A stretch of 7,802 nucleotides of DNA from NCBI GenBank assembly GCA_021286885.1, contig JAJTBM010000130.1:1-7802 (forward strand). Direction: 5' to 3'. Numbering within the stretch: position 1 is the stretch's first letter; each line of letters begins with the position of its first letter. The position numbers and the translations under genes are program-made. Shown piece after piece: positions 1 to 6,016 of the stretch. The DNA comes from Rhodocyclales bacterium. GTDB taxonomy: Bacteria > Pseudomonadota > Gammaproteobacteria > Burkholderiales > Rhodocyclaceae. The notes beneath the pieces were generated by a model that worked only from the letters and a program-made list of their open reading frames with translations, did no database searches and was not told where the DNA came from.

Positions 1-1243
1 GCTCAAAGTACACGCGCCACTCACGCACATGACGCCAGATCGTGCTGATGACTTCGACGGCGTCCGTCGTAGACAGAGAAAATGCTTCACGTGCAGTCAT
101 GGCATTGTCCAGGGTCGCTGCACGCCCCTGCCGCCCGACCCCGAGATGCAACTGCCGCTCAAACGCCACACTGGGGCGGGGCATCACGTCATACAAAGGA
201 CTCAGGCGCCAGCCCGGCAGACTTGCATCCCAGATAAATCCATGGTTCCGCAGATGATCATCGTCGTTGCTGACCAGGATGTTGTACACCATGCGCCCGA
301 ACAACTCGCGGTTGTCACGGCGAATCACGGAAGGGTGGCAATAGCGCCGGATCGCATGTGCGAGATCCGCATAAGACTTGTTGCGCGACTCCATCTCGTC
401 ACAGCCCAGCAAGGTCAGACCGCTGACGAAAGGTAACCGGTGTTCCTTCATCCCCTCAGCGGGCTGAACTGTCATCCAGTCGCCCAAGCAGGATTTGCCC
501 GGAGCACTCCAGCGCCGGTCAAAGCGCCGAATCATCATGATGCTTCGGCCACCCAGCGCAACAACCTGAACCGGTGGAACCGTCAGCCCACATTCTGCTG
601 CCAGCCGGAGGGTGGCAACCTCGACGGATGGCATGTCGTAGGCATCATTACGGCTGCGGAACTTGGCCAGCCACAGCACTCCATCCCCGTCGCGCACAGT
701 TGCTTTCGGTCGTGCGCCCCCCAGACCGGAGCCATCCTGATAAATCGGCTCCAGGCACTCGGGGATCGGCAACCCCTCTTCGATACGCCCTGCCGCCTCC
801 ATCAAATACTGGAGACTGCCAATCCTGGTATGGCTCGGCTGAGGCAAATCGGTCAGCGATGTGCGCACATCCAAGGCACCCACGCGCTCACAGCCTGCGT
901 GCAGCAGGTAAGCGGACTCCGGCAGGCTGTTTGCAGGCACTTTCAGCTTGGCTTCGATCACCCGCCGGCCCCACGCATCGGGCGCTGCGTCGCGGATACC
1001 GCCGAACAGAATCAGCCGATTTTCGGGCAGGAGATACTTACCGCGAATACGCTCCTTGTCGCGCAGGCTGAGGCTGACCGGATCCACCTCGATGGCATTC
1101 GAACGGTCCAGATAGCGCAAGCCGTAGGCAAATCCGGATGCCACCAACGACGCCCCTTCCTCGGTCAGCGACAGCTGCCCGCAGGGCACCCAGTCGGCGT
1201 CAATATTGGCAAAAACAATCAGCCTCTTCTCGGCGGCCTGCAT
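1..1243 (-). CDS. hipA: HipA-family serine/threonine kinase toxin, C-terminus cut by window edge
   Basis: Read by translating the minus strand from the ATG at 1243; about 414 codons are open with no stop, so only a short C-terminal piece (HipA proteins are about 430-440 residues) is missing. Motifs in order: the N-terminal subdomain signature FGGIRDAAPDAWGRR at residues 80-94; a glycine-rich ATP loop GGARPKATV at 175-183; a lysine in LAKF at 194 likely to bind ATP; RRFDR at 239-243; the catalytic loop SNDDDHLRNHGF at 325-336, with D328 and N333 matching the HipA catalytic Asp and metal-binding Asn; and LSPLYDV at 347-353, with D352 as the second metal-binding Asp. HipA kinases phosphorylate cytoplasmic targets (glutamyl-tRNA synthetase in E. 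coli), halting translation. The start codon overlaps the antitoxin stop (TGATG), implying translational coupling. Oddity: the position aligned by eye to E. coli Ser150 is Gly173, with Ser172 just before it. GC is lower than in recG. The family call is firm; the target is unknown. Confidence 0.95.
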   Translation of the reverse strand, partial: MQAAEKRLIVFANIDADWVPCGQLSLTEEGASLVASGFAYGLRYLDRSNAIEVDPVSLSLRDKERIRGKYLLPENRLILFGGIRDAAPDAWGRRVIEAKLKVPANSLPESAYLLHAGCERVGALDVRTSLTDLPQPSHTRIGSLQYLMEAAGRIEEGLPIPECLEPIYQDGSGLGGARPKATVRDGDGVLWLAKFRSRNDAYDMPSVEVATLRLAAECGLTVPPVQVVALGGRSIMMIRRFDRRWSAPGKSCLGDWMTVQPAEGMKEHRLPFVSGLTLLGCDEMESRNKSYADLAHAIRRYCHPSVIRRDNRELFGRMVYNILVSNDDDHLRNHGFIWDASLPGWRLSPLYDVMPRPSVAFERQLHLGVGRQGRAATLDNAMTAREAFSLSTTDAVEVISTIWRHVREWRVYFE

Positions 1244-1584
1244 CAGAAATCCAGACTCTTGAGCTCACGGGTCGTCATGTCGCGCACTCGCTGCGTGCGC
1301 TCACGCACCGAGAGCGCCTTCAGCGCCGGATCATTTTCACTCAACAGATCCAGCAGCGTCTGGCCAGGGGCAATGGCGTTCAGATAACGCAGGATTTGGC
1401 CAAATGCCAGCCCCGGATCACCCCGCTCCAGACGATAGGCGGTGTTTCTGGAGAGGCCCGCACGCACGGCGGCATCAACCTGCTTGATGCCCCGCGCCAT
1501 CCGCAGACGTGCCAATTTCAGGCCTAGTGCTTCCGACTCGGCGGCCAGCTCGGGGCTCAGCGTGGCGGCTTGCCTGACGCGCAT
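1243..1584 (-). CDS. hipB: XRE-family HTH antitoxin/repressor of the HipBA pair
   Basis: A 113-residue protein with a Cro/C1-type helix-turn-helix at about residues 20-72: the first helix carries LARLRMARGIKQ, followed by AAVRAGLSRNTAYRLERG, the typical 'recognise-and-turn' signature of XRE regulators. By family knowledge it binds and neutralises the HipA kinase and represses its own operon as a dimer. It has about 20 residues before the HTH and about 35 after it, so it is longer than E. coli HipB (88 residues). The charged tail around residues 82-113 may be the protease-sensitive or toxin-contacting part, which is inference. It is the first gene of the operon: its TGA shares one base with the hipA ATG. 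The start at 1584 is supported by a strong ribosome binding site (AAGAGGTG) 5 bases upstream. HTH family certain; antitoxin role inferred from position. Confidence 0.92.
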   Translation of the reverse strand: MRVRQAATLSPELAAESEALGLKLARLRMARGIKQVDAAVRAGLSRNTAYRLERGDPGLAFGQILRYLNAIAPGQTLLDLLSENDPALKALSVRERTQRVRDMTTRELKSLDF

Positions 1585-1589
1585 GATTT

Positions 1590-1597
1590 CACCTCTT
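1590..1597 (-). promoter_or_regulatory. Ribosome binding site of the antitoxin gene
   Basis: On the minus strand AAGAGGTG lies 5 bases before the ATG at 1584, close to the Shine-Dalgarno consensus. It fixes the antitoxin start and is much stronger than anything before the toxin ATG, where only a GGA lies 6 bases upstream. This fits antitoxin being made in excess over toxin. Confidence 0.7.
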
Positions 1598-1621
1598 GAA
1601 AAACGGTTCGATTACACGATG

Positions 1622-1649
1622 ATTTTAGCTGAGGCCTGCAGTGGGGCAA
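1622..1649 (-). promoter_or_regulatory. Predicted sigma-70 promoter of the hipBA operon
   Basis: On the minus strand a -35 box TTGCCC (1649-1644, 4 of 6 to TTGACA) is separated by 16 bp from a -10 box TAAAAT (1627-1622, 5 of 6 to TATAAT). The expected transcript start near 1615 leaves a leader of about 30 bases before the antitoxin ATG. The -35 box overlaps a small inverted repeat, AGTGG (1640-1644) and CCACT (1652-1656), a plausible place for antitoxin autorepression. Prediction by eye only. Confidence 0.5.
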
Positions 1650-1678
1650 AACCACTCTGCTCGTTTAATCGATCCTTA

Positions 1679-1704
1679 GCGCTTTAATGTGTCTATAAAA
1701 GCGC
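1679..1704. promoter_or_regulatory. Inverted repeat upstream of hipBA, possible antitoxin operator
   Basis: Arms GCGCTTTAA (1679-1687) and TAAAAGCGC (1696-1704) match at 8 of 9 positions across an 8-bp spacer. E. coli HipB operators also have 8 bp between half sites, although their half-site sequence (TATCC/GGATA) differs. The repeat lies about 30 bp upstream of the predicted hipBA -35 box. A run of five T (1706-1710) follows on the plus strand, so a plus-strand terminator is an alternative, but no plus-strand gene precedes it. A weaker 10-of-12 palindrome, TCGTTTAATCGA, lies at 1661-1672 between this repeat and the promoter. The whole stretch 1585-1750 carries no gene. Confidence 0.45.
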
Positions 1705-1750
1705 ATTTTTCAGAGAGGTCCACCTGCGTGCCGCTGAGCACTCCCACCCC

Positions 1751-3958
1751 CTACGCCTTCAACAACGCCGCCTTCCCCCCGAACCAGCGTTCCGTGACTG
1801 CGTCTGCGGCGCGGGGTTTGTGCTGGAGGAGGGTTTCGGCGGCGTCGCGGGCGAGGTCGACGAGGACGGCGTCGGCGTCGAGGTCGGCGTAGCGCAGCAG
1901 GGGAACGCCGCTTTGGCGGGCGCCGATGAATTCGCCGGGGCCCCGGATGCGGAGGTCTTCGCGGGCGATGACGAAGCCGTCGGTGTGTTCGTAGATGGCT
2001 TTGAGGCGTTCCCGGCCCGTTTGGGAAAGGGGTTGGGAGAAGATCAGGATGCACACCGATTCATGCACCCCGCGCCCGACCCGGCCCCGGAGCTGGTGGA
2101 GCTGGGCGAGGCCGAAGCGTTCGGCGTGTTCGATCACCATGAGGCTGGCGTTGGGGACGTCCACGCCCACTTCGATGACGGTGGTGGCCACCAGCACCTG
2201 GAGTTCGCCGCTGATGAAGGCGCCCATGGTGGTGGATTTTTCTTCGTTGCGCAGCCGGCCATGGACCAGCCCGACCCGTAGATCGGGCAGGGCGGCGCTG
2301 AGCATTTCAAAGGTTTCCTGGGCGGTCTGGAGCTGGAGCGTTTCGGATTCTTCGATCAGCGGGCAGACCCAGTAGGCCTGGCGCCCGGTGAGGCAGGCCT
2401 GGCGCACCCGCTCAATCACCTCGTCCCGGCGCCCGTCGGCCACCAGCTTGGTGACGATGGGGGTGCGACCCGGGGGGAGTTCGTCCAGCACCGACACATC
2501 CAGATCCGCGTAATAGCTCATGGCCAGGGTGCGCGGGATGGGGGTGGCGGACATCATCAGCATGTGGGGGGATTCACCTCGGCCCCCTTTTTCGCGTAGG
2601 GCGAGACGCTGGCGCACGCCAAAGCGGTGCTGTTCGTCCACCACCGCCACGGCGAGCAGCGGGAGGGTGACGGGGTCTTCGATCAGCGCATGGGTGCCCA
2701 CGGCAAGCAGGAGCTCGCCCCGGGCGAGGCGGCCCAGGGTTTCTTCGCGGGCCTTTTTGCGCCGGCTGCCCGAGAGCCAGGCCACTTCAAGGCCCCGGGG
2801 TTCGAGCCAGGCGGCGAGCTTGCGGTAATGCTGTTCGGCCAGGATTTCGGTGGGGGCCATGAGCACCGCCTGGCGCCCGTGCTCAGCGGCCTGGAGCATG
2901 GCGAGGGCGGCGACGCAGGTCTTGCCGCTGCCCACATCGCCCTGGAGCAGGCGCTGCATGGGGTGGGGGGAACCCACGTCATGGGCGATTTCGCCCCAGG
3001 CACGGCGCTGGGCCCCGGTGAGGGCAAAGGGCAGCTGCGCCAGCAGGGCCTGGGTCAGGGTGTTTTTGAGCGGCAGGGCCGGGGCGTTGAGGATGCGGCG
3101 GGCGGCGTAGGCCCGGCGCAGGGAAATCTGCTGGGCGAGCAGTTCGTCCAGCTTGATGCGCTGCCAGGCCGGGTGCTGGCGGTCTTCCAGGTCTATCGCC
3201 CGGTATTCGGGGGGCGGGGCGTGGAGCAGGTGGAGCGCATCCTTGAGGGTGGGTAGGCCCAGACGGGTGCGCAGGGTTTCGGGCAGATCCTCACTCACCG
3301 GCACATGGGCCAGGGCGCGCAGGGTGAGCTTGCGCAGGGCCGATTGGGCAAGACCCGCCGTGGTGGGGTAGACGGGGGTGAGGCTGGCGGGCAGCGCGTC
3401 GCCCTGATGCACGGGCTTGAGGCGCGGGTGAATCATCTCCAGCCCGAAAAAGCCGTGGCGCACCTCGCCAAACACCCGTAGCCGGGCGCCCGGGGCGAGC
3501 TGCTTTTGCTGGCCGGGGTAGAAATTGACGAAGCGCAGGGTGATCTCGCCCCCCTGATCGGCGGCCCGGGCCACCAGCTGGCGGCGGGGGCGCTGCTGGA
3601 CTTCGCAGCTGAGGACTTCGACCTCGCACACCACCGATTGCCCGGGGCGGGCATCCACCAAGGGGGTGAGCCGGGTTTCGTCTTCGTAGCGCAGGGGCAG
3701 GTGCAAGACCAGATCGGCGGGACAAAAGATGTCGAGCCGGGCCAGGCGGTCGGCCAGCTGGGGGCCGACCCCGGGCCAGCCCCGGCGGGCCGGGGCCTTG
3801 GGGGCAGGCTTGGGGTCGGCCTTGGTTTCGGCTTTGGTTTCGGCTTTGGTTTCGGCCTTAGCCTCTGCCTTGGCGGAAGCCGGGGCGGCGGGGGCGGAGC
3901 CTTCCGCCGCCGAGGCTTCCGGGTTCAGGGCGGAATCAGTCGATGACGAGGACGGCAT
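1751..3958 (-). CDS. recG: ATP-dependent DNA helicase RecG
   Basis: A complete RecG of 735 residues from the ATG at 3958. RecG is a monomeric superfamily 2 translocase that regresses stalled replication forks and processes Holliday junctions and R-loops. Visible parts: the wedge-domain start [14 protein letters not shown] near residue 62; Walker A GDVGSGKT at about 340-347; the Walker B motif [11 protein letters not shown] at about 441; motif [13 protein letters not shown] at about 468; motif V GVDVPNAS at about 598; motif [11 protein letters not shown] at about 622; and the RecG-specific TRG region with [18 protein letters not shown] and ARQSG near 660-685. It is longer than E. coli RecG (693) because of an Ala/Lys/Glu-rich extension of about 60 residues before the wedge domain. 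An in-frame GTG at 3979 with AAGGA 8 bases upstream is an alternative start giving 742 residues; either start overlaps ridA (by 23 or 44 bases), suggesting coupled translation. No clear terminator follows its stop, so read-through toward hipBA is possible. Confidence 0.97.
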   Translation of the reverse strand: MPSSSSTDSALNPEASAAEGSAPAAPASAKAEAKAETKAETKAETKADPKPAPKAPARRGWPGVGPQLADRLARLDIFCPADLVLHLPLRYEDETRLTPLVDARPGQSVVCEVEVLSCEVQQRPRRQLVARAADQGGEITLRFVNFYPGQQKQLAPGARLRVFGEVRHGFFGLEMIHPRLKPVHQGDALPASLTPVYPTTAGLAQSALRKLTLRALAHVPVSEDLPETLRTRLGLPTLKDALHLLHAPPPEYRAIDLEDRQHPAWQRIKLDELLAQQISLRRAYAARRILNAPALPLKNTLTQALLAQLPFALTGAQRRAWGEIAHDVGSPHPMQRLLQGDVGSGKTCVAALAMLQAAEHGRQAVLMAPTEILAEQHYRKLAAWLEPRGLEVAWLSGSRRKKAREETLGRLARGELLLAVGTHALIEDPVTLPLLAVAVVDEQHRFGVRQRLALREKGGRGESPHMLMMSATPIPRTLAMSYYADLDVSVLDELPPGRTPIVTKLVADGRRDEVIERVRQACLTGRQAYWVCPLIEESETLQLQTAQETFEMLSAALPDLRVGLVHGRLRNEEKSTTMGAFISGELQVLVATTVIEVGVDVPNASLMVIEHAERFGLAQLHQLRGRVGRGVHESVCILIFSQPLSQTGRERLKAIYEHTDGFVIAREDLRIRGPGEFIGARQSGVPLLRYADLDADAVLVDLARDAAETLLQHKPRAADAVTERWFGGKAALLKA
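3824..3859. repeat. Three 12-bp tandem repeats within the 5' part of recG
   Basis: On the plus strand GGTTTCGGCTTT occurs at 3824-3835 and 3836-3847, then GGTTTCGGCCTT at 3848-3859. On the coding strand they encode the KAET repeats of the RecG N-terminal extension. Degenerate copies flank the array (KAEA before, KADP after). Because the unit is 12 bp, changes in copy number would keep the reading frame. Confidence 0.85.
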
Positions 3959-4316
3959 CGGCTTCCACCACGGCGCCACGGGGCAGTTCCTTCACGCCCA
4001 CGGCGGCCCGGGCGGGATAGGGCTGCTGGAAGTACTGGGCCATGATCTCGTTGACCTTGGCGAAGTTGGACAGGTCGGTCAGGTAGATGTTGAGCTTGAC
4101 CGCATCGGCCAGGGAGCCGCCTGCAGCTTCGGCCACGGCCTTCAGGTTCTCGAACACGCGCACGGTCTGGGCCTCGAAGCCTTCAACCATCTGCATGGTG
4201 GCCGGGTCCAGGCCGATCTGGCCCGACATGTACACGGTGTTGCCCGCCTTGACAGCCTGGGAATAGGTGCCGATGGCGGCGGGGGCGCTGGCGGTGGCGA
4301 TGATTTCCTTGGGCAT
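3936..4316 (-). CDS. ridA: RidA family reactive enamine/imine deaminase
   Basis: A complete 126-residue protein of the YjgF/YER057c/UK114 (RidA) family, usual length 126-130. RidA proteins are cytoplasmic trimers that hydrolyse reactive enamine and imine intermediates, such as 2-aminoacrylate released by PLP-dependent serine/threonine dehydratases, protecting PLP enzymes. Signature parts: GTYSQAV (16-22), [10 protein letters not shown] (29-38), [12 protein letters not shown] (79-90), and [18 protein letters not shown] (101-118). Arg103 matches the substrate-binding Arg105 of E. coli RidA and Glu118 matches Glu120; the E. coli Cys107 position is Ala105 here, as in many homologues. The ATG at 4316 is chosen because GGAG lies 6 bases upstream and the family starts at this point; an in-frame ATG at 4367 would add 17 residues lying in a GC-rich hairpin. 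It is the first gene before recG, overlapping it, so the two are probably co-transcribed. Confidence 0.95.
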   Translation of the reverse strand: MPKEIIATASAPAAIGTYSQAVKAGNTVYMSGQIGLDPATMQMVEGFEAQTVRVFENLKAVAEAAGGSLADAVKLNIYLTDLSNFAKVNEIMAQYFQQPYPARAAVGVKELPRGAVVEADAVLVID

Positions 4317-4342
4317 GAAGTGCTCCAGACAAAGATTTACGG

Positions 4343-4365
4343 GCCTGCCGCACCCTGCGGCAGGC
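4343..4365. repeat. Perfect 10-bp inverted repeat in the ridA leader
   Basis: GCCTGCCGCA (4343-4352) and TGCGGCAGGC (4356-4365) form a perfect GC-rich 10-bp stem with a 3-base loop, 26 bases upstream of the ridA ATG. No T run follows on either strand, so an intrinsic terminator is unlikely. It may be a structured ridA leader or a protein-binding site in the divergent intergenic region. Confidence 0.8.
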
Positions 4366-4380
4366 ATCAGGGGCGGAGTG

Positions 4381-4419
4381 TACCGGGGCTGGGCAGCGGT
4401 GGGGCAGCCACTCCCGGTA
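4381..4419. repeat. Second inverted repeat between ridA and the D-lactate dehydrogenase gene
   Basis: TACCGGG (4381-4387) and CCCGGTA (4413-4419) are perfect 7-bp arms 25 bp apart. Inside them GCTG (4388-4391) can pair with CAGC (4405-4408), and GGGCAGC is repeated directly at 4391-4397 and 4402-4408. With the repeat at 4343-4365 it occupies most of the divergent gap 4317-4497, where no convincing sigma-70 promoter is seen in either direction. Possible regulator-binding region; function unknown. Confidence 0.6.
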
Positions 4420-4497
4420 AAAATGCTGGCAGGAAGGAACCACCTTGGCTAGGCTTGGCGGTTCTGCGCCCTTTTTTGACTCCTGCACACCCTCGCC

Positions 4498-5871
4498 ATG
4501 ACCCTGCCTGCCGCCCTTGCCCAGACCCTGGCCGACCGCTTCGGCAAACGCTTTTCCACCGCCGAGGCGGTGCGCGCCCACCACGGGCACGATGAATCCC
4601 ACTTCCCGGATGTGCTGCCCGATGCCGTAGTGTGGCCCCACACCACCGCCGAGGTGGTCGAAGTCGTGCAGCTGTGCGCCCACTACCAAGTGCCCCTGGT
4701 GCCCTTTGGGGTGGGCAGCTCCCTGGAAGGCCACATTCTGCCGGTGGCCGGGGGGATCAGCCTGGATATGTCCGAGATGAACCAGGTGCAGGCGGTGCAC
4801 GCCGAAGATATGGATGCGGTGGTGCAGCCCGGCGTGACCCGCAAGGCCCTCAACGCGGCCCTGAACGGCACCGGGCTGTTCTTCCCCATCGACCCGGGCG
4901 CGGACGCCACCCTGGGCGGGATGGCCTCCACCCGGGCCTCGGGGACGAATGCGGTGCGCTACGGCACCATGCGCGAAAACGTGCTGGGGATGGAAGTGGT
5001 GCTGGCCGATGGGCGGGTGATCCGCACCGGAGGCCGGGCGCGCAAGTCTTCGGCGGGCTACGACCTGACCCGGCTGTTTGTGGGGGCCGAAGGCACCCTG
5101 GGGGTGATTACCGAACTCACAGTGCGCCTGCACCCGTTGCCCGAAGCGGTATCGGCGGCGATTTGCTCCTTCCCCGATCTGGATAGCGCCGTGCAAACCG
5201 TGATCCAGACCATCCAGCTGGGGGTGCCGGTGGCCCGCATCGAGCTGCTGGATGCCCTCACGGTGCAGGCGGTGAACCGCTACAGCAAGACCACCCTGCG
5301 CGAAGAGCCGCTGCTGCTGTTCGAATTCCACGGCTCGCCCAACGGGGTGGCAGAACAGGCCACCACGGTGCAGGAACTGGCCCGGGACAACGGCGGCCAG
5401 GATTTTGAATGGGCCACCCGCCCCGAAGATCGCAGCCGCCTGTGGCAGGCGCGCCACGACGTGTATTTTGCGGGGCTCAACCTGCGCCCCGGCAGCCGGG
5501 CGATTTCCACCGATGTATGCGTGCCCATCTCGCGCCTGGCCGAAGCGATTGCCGGCACCCAGGCCGACATCGCCGCCAGCGGCCTCACCGCCCCCATCGT
5601 GGGCCACGTGGGGGACGGCAATTACCACGTGCTGATCCTCACCGACCCAGACAACCCGGCCCAAATCGCCGCTGGCGAAGCCCTGGGCAGCCGCATCGTG
5701 GAACGCGCCCTCGCCCTCGGGGGCACCTGCACCGGCGAACACGGCATCGGGATCGGCAAGCAGGGCTATCTGCGCGCCGAGCACGGGGCCGCAGTGGATG
5801 TGATGGCCGCCCTCAAGGCCGCCCTGGATCCGCTCAATCTGATGAATCCGGGCAAGATCATCGGGGGCTGA
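4498..5871 (+). CDS. FAD-linked D-lactate dehydrogenase (cytochrome-type, LDHD/GlcD-like)
   Basis: A complete 457-residue flavoprotein of the vanillyl-alcohol oxidase/PCMH family. It should oxidise D-lactate (or a related D-2-hydroxy acid such as glycolate) to the 2-oxo acid, passing electrons to cytochrome or quinone carriers. FAD-binding parts: PFGVGSSLEGH (69-79) and the pyrophosphate loop from PGADATLGGM to YGTM (133-158). Catalytic/metal-binding parts: STDVCVPISRL (337-347), HVGDGNYH (360-367) and GTCTGEHGIGIGK (409-421), ending LNLMNPGKI. From memory the sequence runs very close to mitochondrial LDHD, including VTRKALNA, SGTNAVRYGTM and VPVARIE, which favours D-lactate over glycolate; GlcD also tends to sit next to glcE/glcF, absent here. 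No signal peptide or membrane segment. The ATG at 4498 is the first in frame after a TGA at 4477, but has no clear Shine-Dalgarno. Divergent from ridA; apparently monocistronic. Confidence 0.92.
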   Translation: MTLPAALAQTLADRFGKRFSTAEAVRAHHGHDESHFPDVLPDAVVWPHTTAEVVEVVQLCAHYQVPLVPFGVGSSLEGHILPVAGGISLDMSEMNQVQAVHAEDMDAVVQPGVTRKALNAALNGTGLFFPIDPGADATLGGMASTRASGTNAVRYGTMRENVLGMEVVLADGRVIRTGGRARKSSAGYDLTRLFVGAEGTLGVITELTVRLHPLPEAVSAAICSFPDLDSAVQTVIQTIQLGVPVARIELLDALTVQAVNRYSKTTLREEPLLLFEFHGSPNGVAEQATTVQELARDNGGQDFEWATRPEDRSRLWQARHDVYFAGLNLRPGSRAISTDVCVPISRLAEAIAGTQADIAASGLTAPIVGHVGDGNYHVLILTDPDNPAQIAAGEALGSRIVERALALGGTCTGEHGIGIGKQGYLRAEHGAAVDVMAALKAALDPLNLMNPGKIIGG

Positions 5872-5903
5872 GCACTACGCCCGAGGCCCGCTGCAACAGG
5901 GGG

Positions 5904-5930
5904 TAAAACTTGCGTCATCCCTGCCGTTAA
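5904..5930 (+). promoter_or_regulatory. Predicted sigma-28 (FliA) promoter
   Basis: TAAA (5904-5907), a 15-bp spacer, then GCCGTTAA (5923-5930). This matches the enterobacterial FliA consensus TAAA-N15-GCCGATAA at 11 of 12 fixed positions with exact spacing. It lies in the gap 5872-6016, about 86 bases before the response regulator ATG and on its strand. FliA drives late flagellar and chemotaxis genes, which fits the signalling genes downstream. The expected transcript start near 5937 coincides with the palindrome AGACCGGTCT (5938-5947). Confidence 0.7.
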
Positions 5931-5953
5931 GGGGCAAAGACCGGTCTGCGTTT

Positions 5954-5974
5954 CCCCTGCGTGCCCCGCAGGGG
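5954..5974. repeat. 8-bp inverted repeat in the response-regulator leader
   Basis: CCCCTGCG (5954-5961) and CGCAGGGG (5967-5974) form a perfect stem with a 5-base loop, between the predicted sigma-28 promoter and the gene start. No T run follows, so it is a poor intrinsic terminator for the upstream dehydrogenase gene; it could be a leader hairpin. Confidence 0.6.
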
Positions 5975-6016
5975 TGTCCTGTCCGGCATTCTCCCCCTAG
6001 CGCAAGGATTGCAGAC

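Noticed and set aside
440..1387. 315-codon open frame on the plus strand
   Set aside because: Lies antisense to hipA and part of hipB, whose motifs are unmistakable on the minus strand.
1679..1710. Rho-independent terminator (stem followed by TTTTT on the plus strand)
   Set aside because: No plus-strand gene precedes it, the stem is AT-rich in its inner part with one mismatch, and the minus-strand reading, which would serve recG, has no T run. An operator is more likely.
4317..4367. Longer ridA reading from the in-frame ATG at 4367
   Set aside because: The extra 17 residues match no RidA family N-terminus, lie over the hairpin, and the ATG at 4316 has a good GGAG site.
4476..4481. TTGACT as a -35 box for the D-lactate dehydrogenase gene
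   Set aside because: It is only 16 bases before the ATG, so the -10 box and transcript start would fall inside the coding region.
3729..4595. 288-codon plus-strand open frame with Ala/Ser repeats
   Set aside because: The repeats are the antisense reading of the recG 12-bp array; it crosses three real genes and shows no domain.
4183..5784. 533-codon open frame on the minus strand over the D-lactate dehydrogenase gene
   Set aside because: Its Gly/His/Gln/Pro-rich translation has no recognisable domain, it lies antisense to a clearly conserved enzyme and also overlaps ridA; a GC-rich shadow frame.
5954..5974. Terminator of the D-lactate dehydrogenase gene
   Set aside because: Stem is good but the following bases (TGTCCTGTCC) are not a T tract, and it sits downstream of the predicted promoter of the next gene.
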